Shown: one piece after another, positions 5,726-13,455 of the stretch
Layout: each line of letters begins with the position of its first letter
Numbering within the stretch: position 1 is the first letter of the stretch
Source of the DNA: an uncultured Fretibacterium sp.
GTDB taxonomy: Bacteria; Synergistota; Synergistia; Synergistales; Aminobacteriaceae
Direction of reading: 5' to 3'
NCBI GenBank assembly: GCA_937900285.1
Contig: CALCEM010000036.1
Location: 1 to 16,672 of the forward strand
DNA length: 16,672 nt
Notes under the pieces: model-generated
What the model saw: the letters and a program-made list of their open reading frames with translations, nothing else
Databases searched by the model: none
What the model was told of the DNA's origin: nothing
Made by a program: the position numbers and the translations under genes

Positions 5726-7124
5726 TTCAGGACAGAAACTCGACAGAAAATTAACACCGTTAAACGTTTGGTCTATGGCATTCGGCTGTGTTATAGGCTT
5801 CGGAGCGTTCATGATGCCTGGTACTGTTTTTCTCAAACGTGCAGGGACTTTAGGGACGTTGATAGCGATGCAGCTCGGAGCGTTTGTGATGTTAATAATT
5901 TCCTACAGCTACGGGCATATGATAAAAATATTTCCTGTTGCCGGCGGTGAATTTGTCTTTGCTAAACTTACTTTCGGGAAAAAACACGGCTTCTTGTGCG
6001 CGTGGTTTTTGGGCATGAGTTATTTATCTCTTATCCCTGTGAACGCAAATGCGATTGCGGTGTTATTACGAGTATTATTCGGAGGTATATTTCAATTCAA
6101 GTTTTTGTACAACATAGCCGGAGATAATATATTTCTCGGAGAACTCATGATAGCTCTTATAGCAGTAATACTATTTGCTGTAATAAATGCCTTTAACATA
6201 AAGGTAAGCGGCATAATTCAAACGGTGCTTGTGTTTTTTATGCTATTGGGGGTAATGATCTTGCTTTTTGCTGCGTTCTCAAGTCCATTGACCAGCGCTT
6301 CGAACTTACTGCCGATGTTTCATCCTGTTGAACACAGCTCAGTATACCGCAATATTCTGCAAGTGCTTTCATTAAGTGCTGTAGCTCCTTGGGCGTTTGT
6401 TGGTTTTGACACAATTCCGCAACTGTCGGAGGAGTCGAATTTCAGCACAGATAAAGTAAAAATTTTAATGGACACTAGTATATTATGCGGATGTTTTGTG
6501 TATATATCTCTGACATTAATTGCGGCTTCGTATGTTCCTGATTCATATGCGGACTGGCCCGAATACATTGACGACCTCAAAAACATACATGGTCTTATGT
6601 CTACACCATTAATTTTTGCGTCCTACAAAATTATGGGTAAAGCAGGACTTTTTATTGTTGGAATATCGGCATTATGTGCAATGCTCACGGGTATATTAGG
6701 GTTCTACACGGCGGCGAGCCGACTTTTGTATTCATTAGCACGTGAAAAAATGATCCCGGATTGGTTCGGAAAGCTCAACAAATATAATGCTCCAATGAAT
6801 GCCACTCTTTTCTGCATGGCCGTTTCAATTATTATCCCTTTTGCTGGCCGTAATCTTCTGGGTTGGGCCGTAGACATGTCATCAATAGGCGGGGCGATAG
6901 GTTTCGGGTACACGTCTCTTGCTGCAAGAGTATACGCGCGCAAGGAACACAAAAACGACATAGCAATATTTGGGACTTTGGGCTTCATATTCTCCGTGCT
7001 ATTCGCTGTTATACTTTTCGTGCCTCTGCCATTTATTGCCGGTGTGTCCCTGTCATCTGAGGCATTACTGTGCTTTATCGCTTGGACGTTGTTAGGAGTA
7101 GTATTTTATCGCATAAGTCAATAA
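5718..7124 (+). CDS. APC-superfamily amino acid permease
   Basis: An integral membrane protein of 468 residues if the ATG at 5718 is used. I prefer that start because it overlaps the tusA stop as ATGAGTGA, a common coupling arrangement; an in-frame ATG 33 bases upstream lies inside tusA. The first membrane segment has the APC signature VIGFGAFMMPGTVFLKRAG, with unwound-helix glycines. It is followed by VAGGEFVFAK and about twelve hydrophobic segments; PWAFVGFDTIPQLSEE and TGILGFYTAASRLLYSLAR are also typical. It has no visible frameshift. The protein ends just after a membrane segment (FYRISQ), so the cytoplasmic tail is short. Substrate is unknown; position after a TusA gene hints at a sulfur-containing amino acid, which is inference only. 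Confidence 0.9.
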   Translation: MSDSGQKLDRKLTPLNVWSMAFGCVIGFGAFMMPGTVFLKRAGTLGTLIAMQLGAFVMLIISYSYGHMIKIFPVAGGEFVFAKLTFGKKHGFLCAWFLGMSYLSLIPVNANAIAVLLRVLFGGIFQFKFLYNIAGDNIFLGELMIALIAVILFAVINAFNIKVSGIIQTVLVFFMLLGVMILLFAAFSSPLTSASNLLPMFHPVEHSSVYRNILQVLSLSAVAPWAFVGFDTIPQLSEESNFSTDKVKILMDTSILCGCFVYISLTLIAASYVPDSYADWPEYIDDLKNIHGLMSTPLIFASYKIMGKAGLFIVGISALCAMLTGILGFYTAASRLLYSLAREKMIPDWFGKLNKYNAPMNATLFCMAVSIIIPFAGRNLLGWAVDMSSIGGAIGFGYTSLAARVYARKEHKNDIAIFGTLGFIFSVLFAVILFVPLPFIAGVSLSSEALLCFIAWTLLGVVFYRISQ

Positions 7125-7538
7125 AAATTTATTCAGGAGGTTATTCATGATGAGTAAAAATTGTTTAATCATAGCGGTTCTTCTTGGCTTAGAGAAGCGT
7201 AGCAAGTATTTGTCTTCGTAGTAGTCGAAAATAATAGAGAAAAATACTGTTATCGTAAACGAAAGAAGTTGCATCTCGTCCCATAACAATAGCGATGTCG
7301 ATAATGTTCCAGTAAAAAAATATCTTTTGCGATACGTAGAGTCATACGATATGATGATTTTTATGACGCACTACGAGAGCAATTTACAGGCATTTTTTAC
7401 TCGTCCAATTTTTAACGGACTACCACTGTAACCGTTTTATTCGGCAAGTTTTGTATAAAGTCGAATTAAATTTGTTCAAAGAGATAATGCCAAATTTTGA
7501 AAAAATAACATCACCTGACCAATTAAATAATTATATCC
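7125..7538 (+). pseudogene. Decayed coding debris, family not recognised
   Basis: A strong ribosome-binding site (AGGAGG at 7135-7140) precedes ATGATG at 7147, opening MMSKNCLIIAVLLGLEKRSK, which looks like the start of an exported protein. Two adjacent stops (TAGTAG, 7219-7224) follow. The same frame then stays open to about 7430. A second frame reads QVLYKVELNLFKEIMPNFEK and continues to about 7590. I cannot name either protein. The region looks like at least one secreted-protein gene broken by stops and frameshifts. No tRNA, hairpin or repeat is visible in it. Confidence 0.45.
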
Positions 7539-8039
7539 GTGTTACCAGTCGAAGTAATTATTTTAGACAGGCCGAATCCAAACGGATTTTATGTTGACGG
7601 AGGAATTTTACAGGATTCATATAAATCCGGAGTTGGTCAGCTTCCAATTCCAGTAGTGTACGGCATGACATGGGGAGAACTTGCACAAATGATCAACGGT
7701 GAGGGCTGGTTAGAATCAGGAAAAAATTCATGTAATCTGACGGTTATACCATGTAAAAATTATTCACACAGCAAAAAAAGTTATTTAATCCGCAGACCTT
7801 CACCAAATATCAGGGATATGAGAGCAGTCTATCTTTATGCATCAATATGTTTTTTTGAAAATACGTTAATATCTGTCGGGCGTGGGACGGATTTTCCTTT
7901 TGAAGTTTACGGCAGTCCATATCTTGAAAACGTTGAAGGGTTTAATTTTTCGTTTACGCCACAAAGTACCAGCGGTGCACAAAATCCCCAGTTTGAAAAT
8001 GAAAAGTGTTACAGGGACGTTATTGGATTGATAAATTAA
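7539..8039 (+). pseudogene. Fragment of a NamZ-type exo-beta-N-acetylmuramidase (DUF1343)
   Basis: An open frame of 166 codons from a GTG at 7539. Family phrases are clear: VIILDRPNPNG, SYKSGVGQLPIPVVYGMTWGEL, NLTVIPC, RRPSPNIRDMRAVYLYASICF, SVGRGTDFPFEVYGSPY and FSFTPQSTSGAQNPQFENE. NamZ enzymes release terminal MurNAc from peptidoglycan fragments and are normally secreted proteins of about 400 residues. Here the signal peptide and roughly the first third are missing, and the C-terminal domain is cut after QFENEKCYRD, where the sequence runs into the symporter fragment. It is therefore a non-secreted piece, most likely inactive. GTG as a start is only the first available codon, not a supported start. 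Confidence 0.8.
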
Positions 8040-8350
8040 GCGGTTCTGATAAATTGCGTACATCGGATATAGCGTTTCACCATCTTGGGGTTTTAAGCGC
8101 GGTCATTTTTGTGATTGGGATGGTTGCCGCGTGCTTTTCGAGCGTGGACTCGGCTCTGACTGCAATGACCACCAGTTTCTGCCTGGATTTTCTGTGTATG
8201 AATGAGACCCATGTGAGCGATATTGATTTGAAAAAACGGCAACGCGTACACCTTTGCTTTGTCGGACTGATGATCCTTACTATATGCGTTATTATTAATA
8301 TCAATTCGAGCATAATAAACATTGTTCTCCAAACCGCAGGATATACACCT
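8024..8350 (+). pseudogene. Internal fragment of a sodium:solute symporter (SSS family)
   Basis: In the frame open from 8006 the sequence reads HHLGVLSAVIFVIGMVAACF then SSVDSALTAMTTSFCLDFL. This is the conserved membrane segment carrying the second sodium-site serines of PutP/SGLT-type symporters. It is followed by KKRQRVHLCF and a further membrane segment ending at NIVLQTAGYTP. Upstream and downstream membrane segments are absent. The left end merges with the NamZ fragment around 8010-8036. The right end stops within a few bases of the ssrA 3' end, and the frame then reads meaninglessly into ssrA. A NamZ plus SSS pair would fit a former MurNAc uptake locus. Confidence 0.75.
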
Positions 8351-8353
8351 ATA

Positions 8354-8712
8354 TGGTGGAGGCGAGGAGAATCGAACTCCTGTCCGACGCAGGCAAATTA
8401 TAATTTTCTACAGGCTTATTTTTGCTTTGATTGTCGTCAGCATCCAACCGCAAAACAGGTGAACACCTCCCAAGATTTCTGAGCTTTCCCGTTAATACAA
8501 AATCCGATATTTAACGAGGCATCCGCTTTTTATCACACCTCAGGCGAATCAGCAGAAAAATTCATCCCTCGATGTAGCAACTTAAATTATGCTGCTAATG
8601 CTAAATTATCTTCGACATTTATTGTCTCGTCCGAAATTTTTACTAGTTGTTACAGACTTTCCTAGACCTGCTTATTATAACGCTCCGTACGCCGTCGAAA
8701 CCTGTCGCCCCC
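8354..8712 (-). ncRNA. ssrA: Transfer-messenger RNA (tmRNA)
   Basis: The minus strand begins GGGGGCGACAGGTTTCGACG at 8712 and ends CTCCTCGCCTCCACCA at 8354, with an encoded CCA. The 5' GGGGGCG pairs with CGCCUCC near the 3' end to form a seven-pair acceptor stem. Just inside is a T-arm, AGGAG-TTCGATT-CTCCT. Total length of 359 bases is normal for one-piece tmRNA. The tag frame ends ...GCA TTA GCA GCA TAA (stop at 8589-8587). Reading back gives DETINVEDNLALAA if GAC at 8631 is the resume codon. The ALAA end is the usual protease signal. tmRNA with SmpB frees stalled ribosomes; smpB lies 23 bases upstream. No T-rich hairpin follows the 3' end. Confidence 0.96.
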
Positions 8713-8735
8713 ATTATGAAAAGCAAATTTAAATT

Positions 8736-9236
8736 TTAGTAATCTCTCATTTTTCCGCCCTCTCGAAACGCTCGCGCCATATCACGTTTTGCATCCCGAT
8801 CAGCTATCATGTCGCGTTTATCGTGCACCGTCCGACCCTTCACTAAAGCCAATTCAACTTTTGCCCGCTTACCATCCTTTATATAAACTGATAACGGCAC
8901 AAGCGTCAAACCCTTTTCACGAATCTTACTCCGCAACCTTATTATTTCATGACGGTGCAATAATAATTTCCTGTCGCGCTCAGGTTCATGATTGTAATAC
9001 GTCCCCTTCTCATACGGAGAAATATGTACACCGCTTAACCAGACCTCTAAATTATTGTCGAGCACCGCGTAAGAATCTTTTAAATTTAAATTCCCTGCCC
9101 GAACACTTTTTATTTCAGTACCAGTTAAAACGATTCCGCACTCAAACGAATCAAGTATAAAATAATCGTGTCGCGCCTTCCGATTTTGTGCAACAGTCTT
9201 AAATCTTAAATTTTTATCATTTTCATTCTTCGACAT
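8736..9236 (-). CDS. smpB: SsrA-binding protein SmpB
   Basis: A 166-residue protein with the full SmpB pattern: NRKARHDYFILDSFECGIVL, TGTEIKSVRAGNLNLKDSYA, GVHISPYEKG, REKGLTLVPLSVYIKDGKRA and KVELALVKGRTVHDKR. It ends in the basic C-terminal tail that reaches into the decoding centre of the stalled ribosome. It binds the tRNA-like part of tmRNA and brings it to the ribosome. It is last of the protein genes in the minus-strand block, directly before ssrA. No strong ribosome-binding site is visible before its ATG. The N-terminus is a few residues longer than usual, rich in Asn and Lys. Confidence 0.97.
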   Translation of the reverse strand: MSKNENDKNLRFKTVAQNRKARHDYFILDSFECGIVLTGTEIKSVRAGNLNLKDSYAVLDNNLEVWLSGVHISPYEKGTYYNHEPERDRKLLLHRHEIIRLRSKIREKGLTLVPLSVYIKDGKRAKVELALVKGRTVHDKRDMIADRDAKRDMARAFREGGKMRDY

Positions 9237-9311
9237 GGCCGAATTTTAAATTTTTAATTTATTTATGTCAATTGTTTTTGTGTTACGCAGGCAAAATAAT
9301 TTTAAAAATTT

Positions 9312-9719
9312 TCACGAAAATATATTTAATCCTTCCGTTATATTTCTTACGTGTTCAAGCGTCCAATTATTATTATTTTCAAGCTCGGAAATTTTAATTT
9401 TATCCTTGAACGTTATCCCTATCACATCAACCCGCCAAAATCCTCCCCAGCCATTCTCCTCAATAAATAATCTCGCAGATCTTATTAACGTCCGCAATTT
9501 TCTAGGCCCAATAGATTCCAACGGAGAAATAATTTTTCCTAACGTACGCGCTCGAACTTCGATTATAACAAGCTCATTTAATTTTTTGTCTATCGCTATA
9601 ATATCAAGCTCACCAAATTCATTTAAAATATTTCGCGCTATAATTATCCAGCCTATTGAAATTAAATATTCTGCCGATTTATTTTCCGCAAATTTCCCAA
9701 TTATTTGAGCTTCAGTCAT
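9312..9719 (-). CDS. yraN: YraN/UPF0102-family endonuclease-like protein
   Basis: A 135-residue protein of normal family length. The N-terminal GKFAENKSAEYLISIGW and the restriction-endonuclease-like core are recognisable: GELDIIAID (Glu37, Asp39) then LVIIEVRAR (Glu54). The usual catalytic Lys of the E-x-K element is Arg56, so nuclease activity is uncertain. No clear role for this family is established; it is commonly found next to rnhB and rbgA, as here. It starts 11 bases after the flhB-like gene and is followed by a 75-base gap before smpB, which contains no clear terminator. Confidence 0.9.
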   Translation of the reverse strand: MTEAQIIGKFAENKSAEYLISIGWIIIARNILNEFGELDIIAIDKKLNELVIIEVRARTLGKIISPLESIGPRKLRTLIRSARLFIEENGWGGFWRVDVIGITFKDKIKISELENNNNWTLEHVRNITEGLNIFS

Positions 9720-9730
9720 TTATTTTAAAT

Positions 9731-10024
9731 TTAATTTAATTTGCTCTTTTCTGCCGTGTCCTTGTCCAGCTTATACACCCAAGCTAATACTCGCGCTACT
9801 ACTTCATATAATTCTGCTGGAATCTCGTCTCCAAGCTCAAGCGATATTAAAGCCGAAACAAGCGCAGCATCCTCAACAATCGGAACATCCGCTTCAATAG
9901 CCCGCTCTACAATTTTACGCGCTATAAATCCCTCGCCCTTCGCTAATAAAGTCGGAGCACGCATTTTATTTTTATCATATTTGACTGCTGCTGCCTGTTC
10001 ACGTTTATTATTTTCGTCCGACAT
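9731..10024 (-). CDS. FlhB C-terminal-domain homologue (YlqH-like, EscU/YscU/FlhB family)
   Basis: A 97-residue protein matching only the cytoplasmic C-terminal part of FlhB: AAVKYDKNKMRAPTLLAKGE then the helices IARKIVERAIEADVPIVEDA and LVSALISLELGDEIPAELYE. Full FlhB is a membrane export-gate protein with an NPTH self-cleavage site; neither the membrane part nor NPTH is present. Short homologues of this kind (YlqH in Bacillus) sit in the rbgA-rnhB neighbourhood in other bacteria. Their function is not settled. It starts 6 bases after the FliK-like gene, so the two are surely co-translated. Confidence 0.88.
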   Translation of the reverse strand: MSDENNKREQAAAVKYDKNKMRAPTLLAKGEGFIARKIVERAIEADVPIVEDAALVSALISLELGDEIPAELYEVVARVLAWVYKLDKDTAEKSKLN

Positions 10025-10030
10025 TTTTAT

Positions 10031-11128
10031 TTACACCGTTATATCTAGTCCGCGACCTGACATTAATATCTCTCGTTCAACTTCAAATTTTTTTTGCGAT
10101 ATCCCTATAAACTGCACCGTTAATCCTACACCATCAAGCTCGCGCCTCAAATCCCTCCGACGTGCCTCCAAAATTTTACACGTTAAAGCCTTCTCAGCAT
10201 TCAAAGTTAAATTACAGCCTCGACCATCACTCTCAACAAGTCCGCCAACTTCACCCAAAACATTCCCAGTAATTCCAAATCCAACCTGCCAATATTTTTG
10301 TCCGTCATCTTCAACCGAACGGCCAACGAAAATTTTAGCTGTAATATTTTGATTATTATCATCGCTCAAAGGCCAGTACGGTGCTGCTAATAACGCAGGG
10401 TTTACATCTTGTCGCGGAGATTTCATTAAAATTGATTGAGCTTGTAAAAATTTTGAAATGTCATCTTCACCGTTTTTCAAATCTCGTAAAATTTTAATTG
10501 GGTCTTCACCTTTTGATGCACGCTCTTTTAATTCTTTTCGTATTTTGTTCCATATTTCATTTGCTTGTTCTCCGTTCATGGCCGCATATTCGCTCAATAA
10601 ATTAGCATTCTCCAAATTCATCGGAACATCCCGCGCCCATAATTCTATCAATGACGACAATTGATCCTCATTTGAACCAAGCCTGCGCCAAGCATCTTTT
10701 ATACTTAATAAAACTTCATCAGATAACGGAAGACCACGCGATAATAATGCCGTCGCTAATTCACGGTCGCGCAAAGGTATTTGAGATAAAAATGATAATT
10801 CGTTCAGCGATAATCTTAAAACCGGAACTCCATCAGAACCCGAAGCATCCCAAACAGCCCGGAAATTTTCACCAGGTATTAATTGTATCGTTGCACGCGC
10901 CCGTAATTCCTGCGAAACTCCTTTTATGTCAACTCGGACTAAATAAGTCCCGTCATCATTTTGTGAGATCACTTGACCTTCTACAACTGTGCCCGTTCTT
11001 ACTCCGGCTTGTCTTAAAATTTGCGCTGGTGCTAAAACTTGACCCGCTTGGCCTTGTCGTTGTATACCGCCCTGATTATTCGCGTAACTTTGATCGACTT
11101 GAACATTTAAATTATTTATTTCCGGCAA
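10031..11128 (-). CDS. FliK-like (hook-length-control C-terminal domain) protein, YlqG-type position
   Basis: A protein of about 365 residues. After an Asn/Gln-rich N-terminus comes a beta-rich segment (GTVVEGQVISQNDDGTYLVR), then a helical middle (about 120-240). The C-terminal domain (about 265-350: KYWQVGFGITGNVLGEVGGL, ILEARRRDLRRELDGVGLTV) has the fold-pattern of the FliK hook-length-control domain. No membrane segment or signal peptide is present. I place the start at TTG 11128-11126, because GGAGGTGA lies at correct spacing ahead of it. An in-frame GTG at 11137 overlaps that Shine-Dalgarno sequence. The 5' end overlaps rnhB. In Bacillus the matching slot is ylqG. Assignment to FliK-like is moderate; function outside flagella is unknown. 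Confidence 0.7.
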   Translation of the reverse strand: MPEINNLNVQVDQSYANNQGGIQRQGQAGQVLAPAQILRQAGVRTGTVVEGQVISQNDDGTYLVRVDIKGVSQELRARATIQLIPGENFRAVWDASGSDGVPVLRLSLNELSFLSQIPLRDRELATALLSRGLPLSDEVLLSIKDAWRRLGSNEDQLSSLIELWARDVPMNLENANLLSEYAAMNGEQANEIWNKIRKELKERASKGEDPIKILRDLKNGEDDISKFLQAQSILMKSPRQDVNPALLAAPYWPLSDDNNQNITAKIFVGRSVEDDGQKYWQVGFGITGNVLGEVGGLVESDGRGCNLTLNAEKALTCKILEARRRDLRRELDGVGLTVQFIGISQKKFEVEREILMSGRGLDITV

Positions 11129-11849
11129 AATTTTCACCTCCAGCTCTCTTTAAAATTTTCTTACAGAATGATTTTCGGTGTATTTTACTCAAGCCTAAAT
11201 CTGCCAAAACTTCACAATGTTTTTTTGTTGGATAGCCTTTATTTTGTGCCAGATCATATTTTAAATAATATTTGCTTAAACGTTTCATTAATCTGTCACG
11301 CATTACTTTTGCTACAACAGAAGCAGCTGATACTACACTTAATAAATTATCTGCTTGTATTAAAGGCCATTGATGAAAATTAAAATTATTGATGCCTATA
11401 TTACCGTCAACTATCACGCAAATTTTTTCACGACTGATTTTAAAATTATTCTCCAAATCCCTCGCCAATAATTCCGAACTTCGACGCATAACATATAACG
11501 AAGCATTTAAAATATTTTCGCGCTCAATTTTTTTTATTCCGGCGTGAGCAATATGAAATTTTATTTTCATTTCCTGCATTATTTTAAATAATTTTTCGCG
11601 AGATTTGGGAGTCATTTTTTTGGAGTCACGCAATTTAAATTTTTTCAGTTCCAACTCTTGATCAGGCGTTAAAAATACTGCTGCCGCCATAACAGGCCCG
11701 GCCAATGCTCCCCGCCCTGCCTCATCAGTCCCAATTACGTAAAATCCTTTGTCGCGAAGTTCTTTTAAATTTTCTTGAGCCTCTTCAAAAGTTGCACGCG
11801 ATTCAAATACACGATCATTAAAAAATCTCATTTGCCGTTCAATGTACAT
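11112..11849 (-). CDS. rnhB: Ribonuclease HII
   Basis: A 245-residue protein with all RNase HII motifs: GTDEAGRGALAGPV (Asp42, Glu43), LRDSKKMTPKSRE, VDGN (Asp148), QADNLLSVVSAASVVAKVMRD (Asp167), and NKGYPTKKHCEVLADLGLSKIHRKSF. The four acidic residues form the two-metal site that cuts 5' of ribonucleotides in DNA or in RNA-DNA hybrids. An N-terminal extension of about 35 residues precedes the core. The ATG at 11849 overlaps the rbgA stop by 11 bases; a second ATG at 11831 is also possible. Its 3' end overlaps the next gene. Confidence 0.96.
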   Translation of the reverse strand: MYIERQMRFFNDRVFESRATFEEAQENLKELRDKGFYVIGTDEAGRGALAGPVMAAAVFLTPDQELELKKFKLRDSKKMTPKSREKLFKIMQEMKIKFHIAHAGIKKIERENILNASLYVMRRSSELLARDLENNFKISREKICVIVDGNIGINNFNFHQWPLIQADNLLSVVSAASVVAKVMRDRLMKRLSKYYLKYDLAQNKGYPTKKHCEVLADLGLSKIHRKSFCKKILKRAGGENFAGNK

Positions 11850-12687
11850 TTTTATTTAAATCCAGATTTGAAGAATTAAAATTTATTGCTAAATCTTCGC
11901 CGGGAATTTCAAGACAAAATTTGCCGAGCCGTCCAGATGAAAAAGCCTCAATAAATTTCCGTCCAGCTAATTCAAAATTTACATGGCCTCCTGAAATTAA
12001 ACAGCCGTATTTCTTCCCGATTAATTCTAAAATTTCGCCGGGATTCAAATTATTATTATTCTCAACTGGAATTATTTCGGCCATGTCCTTGAATATCAAA
12101 AATTTTATTAATTCGAGCGCAGAACTTTCATAACCGCCAATTACTTCAGCTTTTGCGCAACCGAGCCACGATAAAATTAAATGTACACCCGGTTCAGCAT
12201 GAGGATCCAAAATTCCCGGAGAATCAACGATTAACATTCCGTCATTTTTGTACCAGCTTACGGATTTTGTTACGCCCGGAACGCCTCCGACATTTGCCGA
12301 AGATTTTCCGATTAAAGCATTTAATAATAAAGATTTCCCAACGTTAGGAATACCTGCAACGGCTAAACGTAACTCGCGGTGAGCTGGTTTAAATTTTAAA
12401 ATTGCACGTTTAATATTATTAATTCCTGATTTACTGCGAAGATCTGCGGCAAAAGTATTTTTATTTTCAAGCCATAATTTTAATTTATTTTCGTCCGTTA
12501 AATCTTTATGCGACAAAACTTTTATAACTGGTTTAATTTTATTAATTTTATTCATGAACGGCGCGGAAGTTGAGCCTGGTGCTCTAGCGTCCTTAACTTC
12601 GATCAAAATATCCAACTTTGATGCAAGCTCAAATAATTTTTTTGTACCTTTAGCCATATGGCCGGGATACCAAACTGTACGAGGCAT
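11839..12687 (-). CDS. rbgA: Circularly permuted ribosome-biogenesis GTPase RbgA (YlqF)
   Basis: A 282-residue protein with the permuted order of GTPase motifs. WYPGHMAKG at the N-terminus and DARAP at 33-37 are followed by the G4 position at 59-62, then G1 GIPNVGKS at 112-119, the G2 Thr in GGVPGVTK, G3 DSPG at 155-158, and a C-terminal RNA-binding domain. RbgA acts in late assembly of the 50S subunit. The G4 motif is SHKD rather than NKxD, which is unusual for guanine specificity. It follows lepB by 19 bases and overlaps rnhB, as in the lepB-rbgA-rnhB order of many Firmicutes and Synergistota. Confidence 0.95.
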   Translation of the reverse strand: MPRTVWYPGHMAKGTKKLFELASKLDILIEVKDARAPGSTSAPFMNKINKIKPVIKVLSHKDLTDENKLKLWLENKNTFAADLRSKSGINNIKRAILKFKPAHRELRLAVAGIPNVGKSLLLNALIGKSSANVGGVPGVTKSVSWYKNDGMLIVDSPGILDPHAEPGVHLILSWLGCAKAEVIGGYESSALELIKFLIFKDMAEIIPVENNNNLNPGEILELIGKKYGCLISGGHVNFELAGRKFIEAFSSGRLGKFCLEIPGEDLAINFNSSNLDLNKNVH

Positions 12688-12706
12688 TTTATTTTGATTT
12701 ATAAAT

Positions 12707-13252
12707 TTATTTTGGGATTCCTATTCTGTTTAACGGCCAATATCTGAAAAATACCGGGCCTTTTATATCTTCATCCGAAACAAATCCCCAATACCTTCCG
12801 TCCTGTGAATTAGGTCTATTATCGCCGAGCATAAAATATTTTCCTTCCGGGACTTTAAACGGAACTTCCGGGAAAAGATTATTCGGCTTTAAATTGAATC
12901 TGTCATGATATTTTACATAAGGCTCGTTAGTCGGTTCGCCGTTAATATAAATTACACCGTTTTTAATATCGACTGTATCTCCTGCGACGGCTATAACTCT
13001 TTTAACGAAGTCGCGGTCTTTATCAACAGGATATCTAAAAACGTAAACTGATCCGCGTGAAGGTTTTGTGAACCAGTTCCAGAATTTAGCAACTAAAACG
13101 CGATCGCCAACTTCAAGCGTGGGAATCATTGACCCCGAAGGAATCCAAAACGCCTGCACTATAAATGTACGTATTAACATGGCCAAAACGAACGCCCATA
13201 AAATTGTCTCTATAGTTTCCCGCCACCAAGATTTTGCGATTTCCGAAGCCAA
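12707..13252 (-). CDS. lepB: Signal peptidase I
   Basis: Type I signal peptidase of about 181 residues. One N-terminal membrane anchor (ETILWAFVLAMLIRTFIVQA) is followed by the catalytic Ser in IPSGSMIPTL, the catalytic Lys in DFVKRVIAVAGD, and the conserved GDNRPNSQDGRYWG. It cleaves signal peptides of exported proteins on the outer face of the membrane. Two TTG codons could start it. The one at 13270 lies on top of GGAGG, so the one at 13252-13250, 11 bases after GGAGG, is more credible; no ATG is available before the anchor. It is the first gene of the minus-strand housekeeping block. The usual upstream neighbours (trmD, rplS) are not here. Confidence 0.93.
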   Translation of the reverse strand: MASEIAKSWWRETIETILWAFVLAMLIRTFIVQAFWIPSGSMIPTLEVGDRVLVAKFWNWFTKPSRGSVYVFRYPVDKDRDFVKRVIAVAGDTVDIKNGVIYINGEPTNEPYVKYHDRFNLKPNNLFPEVPFKVPEGKYFMLGDNRPNSQDGRYWGFVSDEDIKGPVFFRYWPLNRIGIPK

Positions 13253-13270
13253 ATTAAATCTAACCTCCAA

Positions 13271-13455
13271 AACAAATAAATTATTTATATATAAATTCTA
13301 AAATATTAACGCTAAATTTTCATTAAAAGTTTTTATTTTGAAAATCTCATAAATTTAATTTATCCCCGTAAAAATTACATTTAATAAAATTATTGCACTG
13401 TTTAAAATTTTTTCCAGCAGTTTAAATCTGAAATGAGGGAGGAAATTTTTTTATT
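13271..13455. promoter_or_regulatory. Divergent AT-rich promoter region between lepB and the FucO-like gene
   Basis: Both the housekeeping block and the right arm must start here. The 185 bases are extremely AT-rich. On the plus strand TTGAAA (13338-13343) and TATCCC (13361-13366) are 17 bases apart, a fair -35 with a weak -10. A strong GGGAGGA lies before the fucO ATG. I could not single out a lepB promoter with confidence. No hairpin or regulator site stands out. Confidence 0.35.

Noticed and set aside
2835..8353. Insertion sequence or prophage explaining the decayed middle region
   Set aside because: No transposase, integrase, phage gene or terminal inverted repeat is visible; the remnants are metabolic genes in operon order.
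8006..8482. Single 158-codon protein on the plus strand
   Set aside because: Only the first two thirds match a symporter; the rest is a meaningless read into the ssrA RNA gene on the other strand.
9741..10352. 203-codon plus-strand frame rich in Ser and Thr
   Set aside because: It is antisense to the FlhB-like and FliK-like genes; its Ser-rich composition is a typical shadow of the opposite frame.
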